Assembly: GCA_016716265.1 (NCBI GenBank)
Contig: JADJWQ010000006.1
Coordinates: 3,065,501 to 3,129,500 of the forward strand
DNA length: 64,000 nt
Source of the DNA: Planctomycetota bacterium
GTDB taxonomy: Bacteria; Planctomycetota; UBA1135; UBA2386
Reading direction: 5' to 3'
This document shows positions 35,344-45,223 of this stretch, piece after piece. The notes under the pieces are model-generated. The model was not told the origin of the DNA, made no database searches, and saw only the letters and a list, made by a program, of their open reading frames with translations. Each line of letters opens with the position of its first letter. Position 1 is the first letter of the stretch. Both the position numbers and the translations under genes were made by a program.

Positions 35344-36399
35344 ATGAACCCGATCACGATCCTGATCGCGAGCACCGCCATGACGGCGGTCGTGTCCGCA
35401 CAGCTCCAGACGACTCTCCAGCCGGTCCGCGACAACACGCTGTACGAGGACCCCGCGGGCGCGACGAGCAATGGCCAGGGCACGCGCATGTTCGCCGGCC
35501 GCACTGCCGGTGGCTCGATTCGCCGCGGCCTGCTCGCATTCGACGTCGCGGGGAGCGTCCCGGCAGGTGCGACGGTCGTCACCGCCACGCTTCGGCTCGA
35601 GGCGGTGATGACCATCGCCGGCGCCCGGCAGCTCCGCCTGCACCGGACCTCGGCCGACTGGGGCGAGGGCAGCTCCGTGGCGACCGGCGGTCAGGGCGGT
35701 GGCGCGAGCGCGGCGCCGGGCGACGCGACCTGGACCCATCGCTTCCGTGGCGGCGCGGCCTGGACGCGAAACGGTGGCGACTTCGCTACTGCCGCGAGCG
35801 CGACTGCGACCGCCACCGGGCTCGGCGCCGTGACCTTCGGAACCACCAGTGCCCTGGTCGCCGACGTGCAGGGATGGCTCGACGTTCCCGCGAGCAGCGC
35901 CGGATGGACGATCGTCGGCGACGAGGCCGGGACGACGACCGCATATGCGTTCGCCACCCGTGAGGAGCCGGTCGCCACGCGGCGCCCGACGCTGACGATC
36001 ACCTGGAACCCGCCGGCCGCAGCCGTCGTCCGCGTCGGAGCGGGCTGTGCCGGCTCGGGAGCGACGCCACTGAACCTGGGCACCACCGGCCTGCCCCAGG
36101 TGCCGAATCCGACGTTCGACCTGCGGCTCACCGGCGGGCCGACCGGTCCGCACGCGTTCAGCGCGGCGCTCGGTCTCGCTCCGGTACCCATTCCGCTCGG
36201 CAACGGCTGCTCGGTTCTGATCGACCCGAGCCTGCTCGTCGCCGCGACCAGTGGCAACGCGAGTCGCGTGCTGGGGCTGCCCGTGCCGAACCAACCGGCA
36301 CTCCTGGGAGTGCGGTTCGCGATGCAAGGCGTCGTGCTGGACACGACGCTCCAGCAGGTCGTCACCTCGAACGCACTCGAGCTCCGGCTCGGTTCGTGA
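35344..36399 (+). CDS. exported DNRLRE-domain protein with shared C-terminal module
   Basis: A 351-residue exported protein with a signal peptide (about residues 1-20, ending VSAQL). The central domain (about 25-220) fits the DNRLRE/CBM96-like fold: QPVRDNTLYEDPAGATSNGQG, then RRGLLAFDVAGSVPAGATVVTATLRLEAV, HRTSADWGEG, and the closing VATRRPTLTITW. Such domains occur on secreted and surface proteins and may bind polysaccharide. The C-terminal about 120 residues are the tail module also seen in the CHRD protein, ending VTSNALELRLGS. It begins 62 bases after the barrel gene on the same strand, so it may be the last member of the cytochrome transcript. Confidence 0.85.
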   Translation: MNPITILIASTAMTAVVSAQLQTTLQPVRDNTLYEDPAGATSNGQGTRMFAGRTAGGSIRRGLLAFDVAGSVPAGATVVTATLRLEAVMTIAGARQLRLHRTSADWGEGSSVATGGQGGGASAAPGDATWTHRFRGGAAWTRNGGDFATAASATATATGLGAVTFGTTSALVADVQGWLDVPASSAGWTIVGDEAGTTTAYAFATREEPVATRRPTLTITWNPPAAAVVRVGAGCAGSGATPLNLGTTGLPQVPNPTFDLRLTGGPTGPHAFSAALGLAPVPIPLGNGCSVLIDPSLLVAATSGNASRVLGLPVPNQPALLGVRFAMQGVVLDTTLQQVVTSNALELRLGS

Positions 36400-36444
36400 C
36401 GCCGAGCGTCGCGCGGCGCTCGGCGTCGGGCCGGCATTGCGCCG

Positions 36445-38604
36445 TCACCACAGCTCGAGCTTCGGGAACACCCCGCGGCCGCCCTTCGCGTACAGGATCA
36501 GCGTCGCGTCGCCCGCGTCGCTCCGCAGGCGCTCGGTGTGCTCGACGATGTCGCTGCTGCCGGGGAAGCCGAGCTCGAACGCGAGCTGCTCGCCGCGCCG
36601 GGTGATCGTGTAGCTGGCGCCCGGCAACCGGCCGCGCCGGTCGAGGACCTGCAGCGGCGCCGGTCGCTCGGGGAGTGGCAGGTAGGTGATGGCGCCGCGG
36701 CGGTCGTCGCGATCGACCAGCTGCAGCGAGATCGACCACTGCTCGCCATCGGGGCCGGAGCGTTCGCACAGCACCGCGAGCGGTCGCGCGCTCGCGAGGC
36801 GCACGACGACCGCCAGCTCCGCGAACGCGCGCCGGCCGTCGCGCTCGGGGCACAGCTGGCCGGCGACCCGCCAGGTGGACCCGGGGATCGGGCGGGTGCG
36901 CGTGGCGGGCACCAGCGGCGCCGCCGCGACCACCGCGCCATCGCCGCCGCGCCGCGTCCAACCGACCCCACGCAGGCGGCCGGGTGCCGACCAGGCGCCG
37001 TCGTCCGCAAGGAAGTCGGCGAACAGGTCGGCCGGGGCGTAGTCGAGCACCAGCTGCCTCGTGACGCGCGCCGGTGCGGCGAGGCCGTCGCCGACCTCGA
37101 GCGCGATCGTGACCGCGTCGCCCGGCAGCCCGTCGAGCACGAGGGACGTCGACCGCGCTTCGGGTCGGGCCAGGTGGCCGGCTCCGACCGGCGTGACCGT
37201 CCACCGACAGCGCAGCGCTCCGACTTCGCCTGCCGGGAGCACCGCCGTGAGCTCGATCGGCAGGTCCGGACGCACGGCGCCGTCGAGGCCACGGATCGCC
37301 AGCTCACCCCTCGGCGACTGCGCGACGGCCGGCACTGCCTCGGGCCTCGCCGGGCGATGGCGGCGAGCGCGGATCACGCCGACCGTCAGCGCGACGAACG
37401 CGATGCTCGCGAGCGCGCAGACGACGACCCACCGGCGACCCCGCCGCGCCGGCGGCCGGGCGACCGGCGCGGGGCCGGACGCGCGCGGCGCCGGCGCTCG
37501 CGCAGACGGTGACGGCGGCGACGGCGGCGGCGATGGCGATGGCGATGGCCGCGGCAGCACCCCGGTCGGATCGGGGAAGGCGACCGCCGTGCCCCCGGCT
37601 GCCGCACCGACGCCGCCGCCCTCGGCGAGGAATGCGAGCTCTGCCGTCTGCAGCAGGTTCGGCCCGGCGCCACCGCGAGAGCCGCCCGCGCCGGTGCGCC
37701 GCGCCGCTGGCGTGGCGCCGCTCGCCGCGGCGATCTGCTCGTCGAGTACCGCGATCAGCTCGCGATACGTAGCCGGTCGCGCTTCGCGGTCGCTCGCCAG
37801 CATGGCGGCGACCAGGCGGCCGACCGCCGCCGGCAGGTCCGTCCGCCGGGCACACGGATCGTGGGCGTCGGAGCTCCGCTTGGCGACGACGAGGTCGGTG
37901 AGCTGGGCGCTCGCGAACGGCAGGACGCCGGTCAGCATCTGGTAGAGCACGCAGCCGAGGCCGTAGATGTCGGCGCGATGGTCGACGCCGTCGGGGTCGT
38001 CGAACTGCTCCGGCGCCATCGTCGCCGGCGTACCCATGACGGCACCCGGCAACGTCAATGCGCGGTCGCCCGTCTCGTGCACCATGCGCGCGAGGCCCAG
38101 GTCGACGAGCTTCGGCACGAACGGGAACGTCAGATCGATCGACGTCGACGTCGGAGCCTCGAGCAGCACGTTCTCCGGCTTGACGTCGCGGTGGACGACA
38201 CCCTGCTCGGCCGCGTGGCTGAGCGCCGACGCGAGCTGACGCGCCAGCCGCAGCGCCGCCGGCACCTCGAGCGCACCGTGTTCGGCGATCCAGCTCTTCA
38301 GGTTCGGGCCGTCGACGAACTCCATCACCAGGTACGAGGAGCCGGCGCTCGTCGTGCCAGCCGCGTGGCACGCGACGATATTCGGGTGCTTGATCCCGGC
38401 GAGGATCTTCGCCTCGCGGCGGAAGCGCGCCGCGAACGACTCGCCCCGCAGGTGCGCAGCCAGCACCTTGACCGCGACGTCGCGGTCGAGGAAGTCCTGC
38501 CGGCCGCGGTAGACGACGCCCATGCCGCCGCGCGCGATCTCGGCGTGCAGCGTCACGTCGGGGATCTCCGGCAGCGGGTCCGGGGTGGCGTCGGGCGTCG
38601 TCAT
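36445..38604 (-). CDS. membrane-anchored Ser/Thr protein kinase
   Basis: A 719-residue Hanks-type kinase. The kinase domain (about residues 17-285) has GGMGVVYRG, the ATP-site lysine in VAVKVLA, HRDVKPENVL, and APEQFDD. The metal-binding loop reads DLG instead of the usual DFG, which still keeps the Asp. A Pro/Ser-rich linker (about 340-400) leads to a single transmembrane helix (VVVCALASIAFVALTVGVI, about 410-428). A mostly beta C-terminal sensor region (about 440-719) of no family I recognise follows, on the outer side of the membrane. The ATG at 38604 has GGGAG upstream. The gene diverges from ackA with a 163-base gap; no sigma factor or phosphatase is adjacent. Confidence 0.92.
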   Translation of the reverse strand: MTTPDATPDPLPEIPDVTLHAEIARGGMGVVYRGRQDFLDRDVAVKVLAAHLRGESFAARFRREAKILAGIKHPNIVACHAAGTTSAGSSYLVMEFVDGPNLKSWIAEHGALEVPAALRLARQLASALSHAAEQGVVHRDVKPENVLLEAPTSTSIDLTFPFVPKLVDLGLARMVHETGDRALTLPGAVMGTPATMAPEQFDDPDGVDHRADIYGLGCVLYQMLTGVLPFASAQLTDLVVAKRSSDAHDPCARRTDLPAAVGRLVAAMLASDREARPATYRELIAVLDEQIAAASGATPAARRTGAGGSRGGAGPNLLQTAELAFLAEGGGVGAAAGGTAVAFPDPTGVLPRPSPSPSPPPSPPSPSARAPAPRASGPAPVARPPARRGRRWVVVCALASIAFVALTVGVIRARRHRPARPEAVPAVAQSPRGELAIRGLDGAVRPDLPIELTAVLPAGEVGALRCRWTVTPVGAGHLARPEARSTSLVLDGLPGDAVTIALEVGDGLAAPARVTRQLVLDYAPADLFADFLADDGAWSAPGRLRGVGWTRRGGDGAVVAAAPLVPATRTRPIPGSTWRVAGQLCPERDGRRAFAELAVVVRLASARPLAVLCERSGPDGEQWSISLQLVDRDDRRGAITYLPLPERPAPLQVLDRRGRLPGASYTITRRGEQLAFELGFPGSSDIVEHTERLRSDAGDATLILYAKGGRGVFPKLELW

Positions 38605-38767
38605 CGTGCGGGCTCCCGGGCCCCTCTTCGTCACGACGCCGCGACCGCCTCCAGCGGTTCCCCGCGGCGGAGCCCGGCGCGCCGCGAGGCCGACGGAATA
38701 CGGGCCCCACACGGCGTTGTTCCCCTGGAGCCGGCGCCCGCTGCCGCCGGCCCCGACCGATCGACCG

Positions 38768-40009
38768 ATGAACGTCCTCGTCCTGAACGCCGGCTCCTCG
38801 TCGCTGAAGTTCCAGCTGATCTCGACCGACCTCGACGCGATGGAGCGCGACGGCGACCACCGCCTCGCACGCGGCGCGATCGAGCGGATCGGCGGCCACG
38901 CGCTGATCACGCTCCGTCCGGAGGGCAAGCGGCGCCTGTTGCGCGAGGTCACGCTGCGCGACCTGCGCGCGGCGATCGAATTCGTCGTCAAGTGGATCGC
39001 GTCGCACGAGTCCGAGATCCCCGCGATCCAGGCGCTCGCCGACATCCACGCGGTCGGCCACCGCGTCGTCCACGGCGGTCAGCAGTTCCGTCGCTCGGTG
39101 CGGATCGACGACCAGGTCCTGCACGCGATCGAGGACTGCATCGAGCTCGCGCCGCTTCACAACCCGGCGAACCTACGCGCCATCCGTGCCGTCACCGAGT
39201 TCCTCGGCCCCGGCATCCCGCAGGTCGCGGTGTTCGACACCGCGTTCCACTCGACGATGCCGGAGACGTCGTTCCTCTACGGCATCCCGTACTCGTACTA
39301 CCGCCGCTTCGGGGTCCGTCGCTACGGCTTCCACGGCACCTCGCACCGCTACGTCGCGTTCCGCTACCGGACGCTCCGCAACATCCCCCGCGACGAGGTA
39401 CGGATCGTCACGCTGCACCTCGGCAATGGCTGCTCCGCCTGTGCGATCCGTAATGGCGACTCGTTCGACACGTCGATGGGGTTCACGCCGCTCGAGGGGC
39501 TGATGATGGGCACGCGCTCGGGCGACGTCGACACGTCGGTGATCCCGTTCCTCGCCGACAAGGAGGGCCTCGACGCGCACGAGGTCGAGCGCGTGCTGAA
39601 CAAGCAATCCGGCCTGCTCGGGATCTCCGGACTGACCAGCGACATGCGCGAGCTGCTCGCCGAGGAGCGCGAGCACCAGGACCGGCGCGTGACGCTGGCG
39701 ATCGACATGTTCTGCCAGCGCGTGCGCCGCTACATCGGCGCCTTCGTCGCCGAGCTCGGCGGCGCGCAGACCATCGTGTTCACCGGCGGGATCGGCGAGA
39801 ACTCACCGGAGATCCGCGCGCGGATCTGCCAGGGGCTCGAGTGCCTCGGTCTCGAGCTCGACCCCGAGCGCAACGCGGCCCACGTCGACGGCCGGACCGG
39901 CTCGATCGCGCGCCCGGACTCGAAGCTCGACGCGTGGGTGATCCCGACCGACGAGGAGCTCCTGATCGCGCGCGACACCGTGCGAGTGGTCGAGCGGGGC
40001 TTCGCGTAG
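38768..40009 (+). CDS. ackA: acetate kinase
   Basis: A 413-residue acetate kinase (ATP + acetate to ADP + acetyl phosphate), cytoplasmic, in the acetate/acetyl-CoA interconversion pathway. All family landmarks are present: MNVLVLNAGSSSLKFQL at the start, GHRVVHGG, the catalytic-Asp segment VFDTAFHSTMPE, RYGFHGTSHRYV, HLGNGCSACAI, GFTPLEGLMMGTRSGDVD and the C-terminal FTGGIGENSPEIR. The usual partner phosphotransacetylase is not nearby, so this gene stands alone between a kinase and an amidohydrolase. The start ATG is the obvious one given the conserved N-terminus. Confidence 0.97.
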   Translation: MNVLVLNAGSSSLKFQLISTDLDAMERDGDHRLARGAIERIGGHALITLRPEGKRRLLREVTLRDLRAAIEFVVKWIASHESEIPAIQALADIHAVGHRVVHGGQQFRRSVRIDDQVLHAIEDCIELAPLHNPANLRAIRAVTEFLGPGIPQVAVFDTAFHSTMPETSFLYGIPYSYYRRFGVRRYGFHGTSHRYVAFRYRTLRNIPRDEVRIVTLHLGNGCSACAIRNGDSFDTSMGFTPLEGLMMGTRSGDVDTSVIPFLADKEGLDAHEVERVLNKQSGLLGISGLTSDMRELLAEEREHQDRRVTLAIDMFCQRVRRYIGAFVAELGGAQTIVFTGGIGENSPEIRARICQGLECLGLELDPERNAAHVDGRTGSIARPDSKLDAWVIPTDEELLIARDTVRVVERGFA

Positions 40010-40029
40010 CGTGGCCCGCGACTCCCGGC

Positions 40030-41409
40030 TCAGCGTCGCGGTGGCAGCAGCTCGCGCACGGCCGCGGTGGTCGCGACGATCCCCGCGCGCAGCGACGCCT
40101 CGGCATCGGGCCAGTAGTGCGGCGAGTGCAGCGGCGGCGGCTCCTCGCCGCGGCTGCGGTACTCGGCCATCCGCGCCGGCGCGATCGTGCCGAGGCGGAA
40201 CATGAAGATCGGCACGCCAGCGAGCCGGAAACGGCCGAAGTCCTCGGCGGTCATCGCCGGCGCGAACGGCACGATGGCGTCGTCGCCCAACGCGTCCTGC
40301 AGTGCGGGGACGACGCGCGCGACCAGGTCGGCGTCGTTGACGAGCGCCGGCGTGAACTCGCTGAAGCGGACCTCGGGCTCCGGTGCGTCGGCCGACATCG
40401 CGACCGCGCGCGCCTTGCGGACGATCGCCTGCTGGATCCGCTCGTGCACGTCGGCGCTGTAGCTGCGGATCGTGATCTGCAGCCGGCAGTCGTCGTCGAT
40501 GATGTTGTGCTTGGTGCCGCCCTCGATCGCGCCGACCGTGACGACCGCCGGCTCCACCGGATCGATCTCGCGTGACACGATCGTCTGCAGGTCGAGCACC
40601 AGCTTCGCCGCGAGCACGATCGGATCGATCGTCAGGTGCGGCGCCGCGCCGTGCCCGCCGCGGCCGCGCACGGTGACGTCGCAGCTGGTGACGTTCGCCA
40701 TCGCGGGCCCCGCGCAGTAGCCGACCTGCCCGGTCTCCAGGAGCTGCGTGACGTGCAGCGCGAGCGCGTAGTCCGGCCGCGGGAAGCGCTCGAACAGCCC
40801 GTCGTCGAGCATCGCCTGCGCGCCGCCGGCGCGCTCCTCGGCCGGCTGGCCGATCGCGACCACCGTGCCGCTCCACAGCTCGCGGTGCGCGGCCAGGAAG
40901 CGCACGGTGCCGGCGAAGCTCGCCATGTGCAGGTCGTGACCACAGGCGTGCATGACGCCGGCGACGCGGCCGTCCGGTGATTCGGTGCGCACCTCGGAGC
41001 GGTAGTCGAGCGGGGTCTCCTCGCCGAGCGGCAGCGCATCGAGGTCGGTGCGCAGCAGCACGCAGGGACCCTCGCCATTGCGCAGCACACCGACCACGCC
41101 GAGGCCGCCGACGTTGCGCGTCACGTCGAGACCGGCCCGCTGCAGCTCGCCCGCGATCCGCGCCGCGGTCTTCACCTCGCGGAACGACAGCTCCGGGTGC
41201 CGGTGGAGCTCGCGGTACAGGTCGAGCAGGCCCGGGAGCTCGGCCGCGAGGAACCGCTCGCAGGCCGCATCGCGCCGGCCCTCGCGCGGGCCCTCCCGCG
41301 GCGCGGTCGCCTGCGCCCGCGCGGCGCTGGCGACCAGCGACAGCAGGACCAGCAGGCCGGCGACGCAGGAGGCCAGCCGGAACGAGCAGCACAGGGCGAC
41401 GGCGAGCAT
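40030..41409 (-). CDS. M20D family exported amidohydrolase
   Basis: A 459-residue metal-dependent amidohydrolase of peptidase family M20D (hippurate or N-acyl-amino-acid hydrolase type). It carries a signal peptide (about residues 1-33, ending ARAQ), unusual in this mostly cytoplasmic family but common in planctomycetes. Core motifs: YRELHRHPELSFRE, LLRTDLDALPLGEE, the zinc-site MHACGHDLHMA, the catalytic GQPAEERAGGAQAM, GRGGHGAAPHLTIDP, and VGAIEGGTKHNIIDDDC. The likely reaction is hydrolysis of an acyl or aminoacyl amide in the periplasm; the substrate cannot be told. It is convergent with ackA (20 bases apart), and its 5' end faces the SDR gene. Confidence 0.93.
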   Translation of the reverse strand: MLAVALCCSFRLASCVAGLLVLLSLVASAARAQATAPREGPREGRRDAACERFLAAELPGLLDLYRELHRHPELSFREVKTAARIAGELQRAGLDVTRNVGGLGVVGVLRNGEGPCVLLRTDLDALPLGEETPLDYRSEVRTESPDGRVAGVMHACGHDLHMASFAGTVRFLAAHRELWSGTVVAIGQPAEERAGGAQAMLDDGLFERFPRPDYALALHVTQLLETGQVGYCAGPAMANVTSCDVTVRGRGGHGAAPHLTIDPIVLAAKLVLDLQTIVSREIDPVEPAVVTVGAIEGGTKHNIIDDDCRLQITIRSYSADVHERIQQAIVRKARAVAMSADAPEPEVRFSEFTPALVNDADLVARVVPALQDALGDDAIVPFAPAMTAEDFGRFRLAGVPIFMFRLGTIAPARMAEYRSRGEEPPPLHSPHYWPDAEASLRAGIVATTAAVRELLPPRR

Positions 41410-41517
41410 CCGCGGATGCTACCGGCCCGCGCGCGCCGAGGCCCGCCCGGCGGCGGCCGCCGGCCCGCCACGACGGCTTCCCCCAACACCGGACGCCCGT
41501 CGTGCGTAGACGGACAC

Positions 41518-42666
41518 ATGCTCCCTCGCCCGCAGGCGGCGCCGACGCGCCGCGAGTTCCTGTCGCTGTCCGCGGCCGCGGCCGCGTCGACCCCGCTGCT
41601 CGCCCGCGCCGGCCTCGCCGGTCCGGCCCCGCGCGCGCAGCGCATCCTGATGCTCGGCGGCACCGGGTTCCTCGGCCCCGCGATCGTGCAGTGCGCGATC
41701 GACCGCGGCCACCAGGTCACGCTGTTCAACCGCGGCCGCACCGACCCCGGCCTGTTCCCCGAGCTCGAGCAGCTCCGCGGCAACCGCCGGCGGCCGATGC
41801 GCGACGGCATGCCCGAGCAGGACCTGGCCGCGCTCGCCGGCCGCGACTGGGACGTCGTGATCGACACGTCGGGCTACTTCACGCGCAACGTCGAGGACAC
41901 CGCGAAGCTGCTCGCCGACCACGTCGCGCACTACGTGTTCGTGTCGTCGTTGTCGGCCTACCGCGACATGGAGAAGAACGACACGCCGGTCAGCGAGGAC
42001 TCGCCGCTCGCGACCTGCGACGACAAGTACACGTGGGACATGGGTCCCGCATACGAGAACTACGGCGCGCTGAAGGCCTACTGCGAGCAGGCCGTCGAGC
42101 AGTTCCTGCCCGGCCGCGGCACCTACATCCGCCCCGGCTACATCTGCGGCCCGCGCGACAGCTCCGACCGCTTCACGTGGTGGCCGATGCGCATCGCCCG
42201 CGGCGGCGAGTGCCTCGCGCCGGGCAACCCCGACGCCGAGCAGCAGATCATCGACGTCCGCGACCTCGGCGAGTTCATCGTCCATTGCGCCGAGCAGCGC
42301 CTCGCCGGCCCGTTCAACTGTAACGGCTTCAAGGGCCGCATCTCGACCGCCGAGCTGCTCCACACGATGAAGGGCACGCTGAACCACGAGTGCTCCTTCA
42401 CCTGGGTCGACGACGCGTTCCTCGAGGCCGAGGGCCTCGAGTCGTGGGGCTCGATGCCGTGCTGGGTGCCGCCCGCGCGCTTCAACCACTCCGCCAACGA
42501 CAAGGCGATCGCCGCCGGCCTGCGCTTCCGCCCGATCGCAGAGACGATCCGCGCGACCTACGACTGGGCCCGCGCCGAGCGCCCGGCCGACCGCCCCTGG
42601 CGCGCCGGGCTCACCGAGGAGCGCGAGCGCGAGCTGCTGGCGAAGTGGAAGCAGCGCGGGCGGTGA
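41518..42666 (+). CDS. Tat-exported NAD-dependent epimerase/dehydratase-like protein
   Basis: A 382-residue extended short-chain dehydrogenase/reductase. It begins with a Tat-type leader (TRREFLSLSAAAAAS), then the Rossmann nucleotide motif GGTGFLGPAIVQ (about residues 45-56) and NRGR, typical for NAD(P) binding. The region SSLSAYRD and the later YGALKAYCEQAV carry the Ser and the Tyr-x3-Lys of the SDR active site. A C-terminal domain includes PPARFNHSANDKAIAAGLRFRPIAETIRATYDWA. Several planctomycete relatives are Tat-exported 'NAD-dependent epimerases', with a sugar-nucleotide or sugar substrate that is unknown. It is divergent from the amidohydrolase (108-base gap). Confidence 0.9.
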   Translation: MLPRPQAAPTRREFLSLSAAAAASTPLLARAGLAGPAPRAQRILMLGGTGFLGPAIVQCAIDRGHQVTLFNRGRTDPGLFPELEQLRGNRRRPMRDGMPEQDLAALAGRDWDVVIDTSGYFTRNVEDTAKLLADHVAHYVFVSSLSAYRDMEKNDTPVSEDSPLATCDDKYTWDMGPAYENYGALKAYCEQAVEQFLPGRGTYIRPGYICGPRDSSDRFTWWPMRIARGGECLAPGNPDAEQQIIDVRDLGEFIVHCAEQRLAGPFNCNGFKGRISTAELLHTMKGTLNHECSFTWVDDAFLEAEGLESWGSMPCWVPPARFNHSANDKAIAAGLRFRPIAETIRATYDWARAERPADRPWRAGLTEERERELLAKWKQRGR

Positions 42667-43168
42667 GCGCGCCGCGGGCCGACGCGCCACACGACGTCGC
42701 CCCGCTGCGTGGGCGTCAACACCCCGGACCGCCGACGCCGGTCGACGGGATCGCGTCGGCCTCGCACTCGAGACACGGAGTGTGTAGTCGGCGCCGGGAA
42801 TCGCGGCGTCACGACGCGGGATGCCCGGCTCACGAGGCGATGGAACGGCTCGAAGTACCCGCCCGCCGAAGCAGCCGCGTCGAACTCGAAGCCGCCTCAG
42901 GATGGTGATCGACGGTGCTCGTCGGCGTGCTGCACGTGCGGGTCGAGCACCGACCAGCCACCGGATCCGACCGAGCTGCAGCACGATGTGGCTCGCTCAG
43001 CCCGTCGACCGACTACCCTTCGTCGGCGCAGGCGCCGGCGCGAAGGAACGTCTCCAGGACCGCCGATCATCGAAAGCCGGACATCGCCCTGCTCCACATC
43101 GAGGCTGCTCGGCTGCATCGCCCACGACATCGAGAGCGCGGACTCCGGCGGTCGACTCGCAGGACCAC
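42667..43168. other. 500-base region without a recognisable gene
   Basis: No open frame here has protein-like composition or a plausible start, and I see no RNA gene, strong hairpin or repeat. It separates the 3' end of the SDR gene from the 3' end of the convergent SBBP protein gene. Confidence 0.5.
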
Positions 43169-45106
43169 TCACCACCAGCGCAGTCCCTCGCTCGACGAGA
43201 GGGCGCCGGTGCCGGCGCAACCGGCCGCCGGGTCGGTCGCGAACACCCATTGTGAGGCGACCGGAGCGAAGGGCAACGAGCTCGGCAATGCGAGCTGGAT
43301 CGCGCCACAGCCTGCCGCGTTCGCCTGTGTGCCGAGCCCGATGATCGGCCCTCCGGCGGCGAGCAGGACGTCCAGGTTGGACAGCGTCCAGCCGGCCCGG
43401 TCTTCGAGTCCGACGAACATCGTGCCGAGTGCGTTCGGCGCAGCACCGTGCGCTCGGATCGTGAACGGCATCCCGGGCTGCGGCAGCGCGTCGACGTCCT
43501 GCCAGATCGGGTGCGGACAGGCCGCGGTCGACGCGCCGTAACGCACGACGCCATTGCCCTGCACCGGCAGCATCGTGAGCTTGGTGACGAACATGTCGTA
43601 GGTGCCGCCACCGTAGGTGGGTTGCAAGGAGCCGGGGGTGGTCGGGAAGTTGGTCGAGTCGGTGATCCCGGCGACGACGGCGTTCCCCAGGCCGTCCAGA
43701 CAGACGCGACGCACCATGTCGAACGCAGCACTGCCGACGAAGGTCGAGTAGACCATCCGCGCCACTCCGCCGCTCGGGGGATCGAAGCGCATTACGAAGC
43801 TGTCGCCGCTGCCGCCGCCGAAGGTCCCCTGAAACGCCCCGGGTGTGATCGGGAACGCGGCCGAGGAAGTGAATCCCGCGACCGTCACTGCTCCGCACCC
43901 GTCGACCGCGACTCCCATTGCCTGCTCGCAGCCAGGCGTACCCAGGTACGTGGACCAGAGGAGCGACTGAGATCCCGGGAGATTGAGGTCGAGCGTCGTT
44001 ACGGTCGCGTCCCCGGACGCGATCCCCCCGGGACAAGACCCGCCGCGGTACGACGAACCGTCCGTCACCGGGTAGTCGGTCGACCAGGTAGTGCCGACCA
44101 CCGTCACGCTGCCGCTCGGTGCGGCCTTCAGGTCCCAGAACCACTCGTTGTCACTGCCGCCGACGTAGCTCGCATACGTCGCTTGTGTCAGGGTCAAGTT
44201 CAACCGAACGAGCAGCCCGTCGTACGACCCGCCGCAGAACGTCGGCCGCAGAGCCCCGGGCGTCGTCGGAAAGCCAACCGATCTCGTTCGCCAGCCCAGA
44301 ATCGTCGGCTGGCCGGCAGCGTCGAGAACGAGGTAGGTCAACGGGGCGAACGGGCTGCCCCGGTTGTTTCCATCGTGCCCGGCACCGCCGACGAAGGTCG
44401 CATACTGCAGGTTCCCGCTCGCATCGAGAACTGCGACGTAGTGGTCGAAGCCGCCGGCGTTCGCAGGCTGGTAGCGACCCGCGGTGCCCGGGAATGTCGG
44501 TGAGTCGGTCGTGCCGGCGACCACGATCAAGCCACTCGGGTGGATCTCCAACGCAGAGGCCGTGTCGTTTCCCTCGGTTCCGAGCAGCACCGACCAGAGC
44601 TTCACCAACCGCTTGCCGTTCCAACGGAAGCGAGCGACGAAGCCGTCGCCAGCACCGAGATTCTCCATCCCATCGAAGTCCGAAGACGTCGTCGAACCGC
44701 AGACAGTGATGAGGTCACCGGGAGACTCGGCGATGTCCGCGATGTAGTCGGCGTCGGCACCACCCAGGAACGACGCCCAGACCACGCTCGAGCCATCCGC
44801 GCGGATCCGCGCGAACAGGCCGTCCCCGTAGGACTCGAACAGGCTACCGGTGGGCGGATTGCCGCCATGCGTGCCCTGGTAGGCGCCCGTCATCGGGAAC
44901 GGGAGGCTCGCAGATCGCGTGGTTCCGACGAGGAGGAGATCGCCGTTGCCGGCGGTCGACATGGTGGCACCGAACTGATTCTCGGGATCGTTGCCGCCGA
45001 CGAACGTCGACCAGTTCGCGCCGGGGACCGTGTTCTGGGCGAGGGCCGGGACAGCGACGACCGAAAGCGCGGCGATGCCCGCGCGCAGTACCAGGTGGAA
45101 GCTCAT
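43169..45106 (-). CDS. exported SBBP-repeat beta-propeller protein
   Basis: A 645-residue exported protein with a signal peptide (about residues 1-23, ending ALAQ). It contains about seven repeats of the SBBP type, each with a W/Y-S-T-(Y/F)-x-G-G strand (NWSTFVGGNDPENQFG, VVWASFLGGADADYI, YATFVGGAGHDG, LLWSTYLGTPGCEQAMG, MVYSTFVGSAAFD). This suggests a seven-bladed propeller (about residues 30-510). The last about 120 residues are a version of the tail module shared with other exported proteins here, ending SSEGLRWW. The role is likely surface binding; no enzyme motif is visible. The ATG at 45106 has GGGAA upstream. It lies downstream of the kinase gene on the same strand, separated by a perfect hairpin. 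Confidence 0.88.
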   Translation of the reverse strand: MSFHLVLRAGIAALSVVAVPALAQNTVPGANWSTFVGGNDPENQFGATMSTAGNGDLLLVGTTRSASLPFPMTGAYQGTHGGNPPTGSLFESYGDGLFARIRADGSSVVWASFLGGADADYIADIAESPGDLITVCGSTTSSDFDGMENLGAGDGFVARFRWNGKRLVKLWSVLLGTEGNDTASALEIHPSGLIVVAGTTDSPTFPGTAGRYQPANAGGFDHYVAVLDASGNLQYATFVGGAGHDGNNRGSPFAPLTYLVLDAAGQPTILGWRTRSVGFPTTPGALRPTFCGGSYDGLLVRLNLTLTQATYASYVGGSDNEWFWDLKAAPSGSVTVVGTTWSTDYPVTDGSSYRGGSCPGGIASGDATVTTLDLNLPGSQSLLWSTYLGTPGCEQAMGVAVDGCGAVTVAGFTSSAAFPITPGAFQGTFGGGSGDSFVMRFDPPSGGVARMVYSTFVGSAAFDMVRRVCLDGLGNAVVAGITDSTNFPTTPGSLQPTYGGGTYDMFVTKLTMLPVQGNGVVRYGASTAACPHPIWQDVDALPQPGMPFTIRAHGAAPNALGTMFVGLEDRAGWTLSNLDVLLAAGGPIIGLGTQANAAGCGAIQLALPSSLPFAPVASQWVFATDPAAGCAGTGALSSSEGLRWW

Positions 45107-45223
45107 CGGAAGTTCCCATCCAGGGGACCGAGTTCACCGGTCGAGCGACCCGCTCGGCGGTGAGGGCCCGCGCCGGTGCGTGCCCTGTCAAGGACCGGAA
45201 TCCCGGCGCCGGCATGACGCGCG

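Noticed and set aside
36445..38604. Kinase seen as inactive because of DLG in place of DFG
   Set aside because: The metal-binding Asp, the ATP lysine and the HRD motif are present, and DLG occurs in active kinases.
42667..43168. Possible small genes between the SDR and SBBP genes
   Set aside because: Translations in all frames are Arg/Pro/Ser-rich and unlike nearby proteins.
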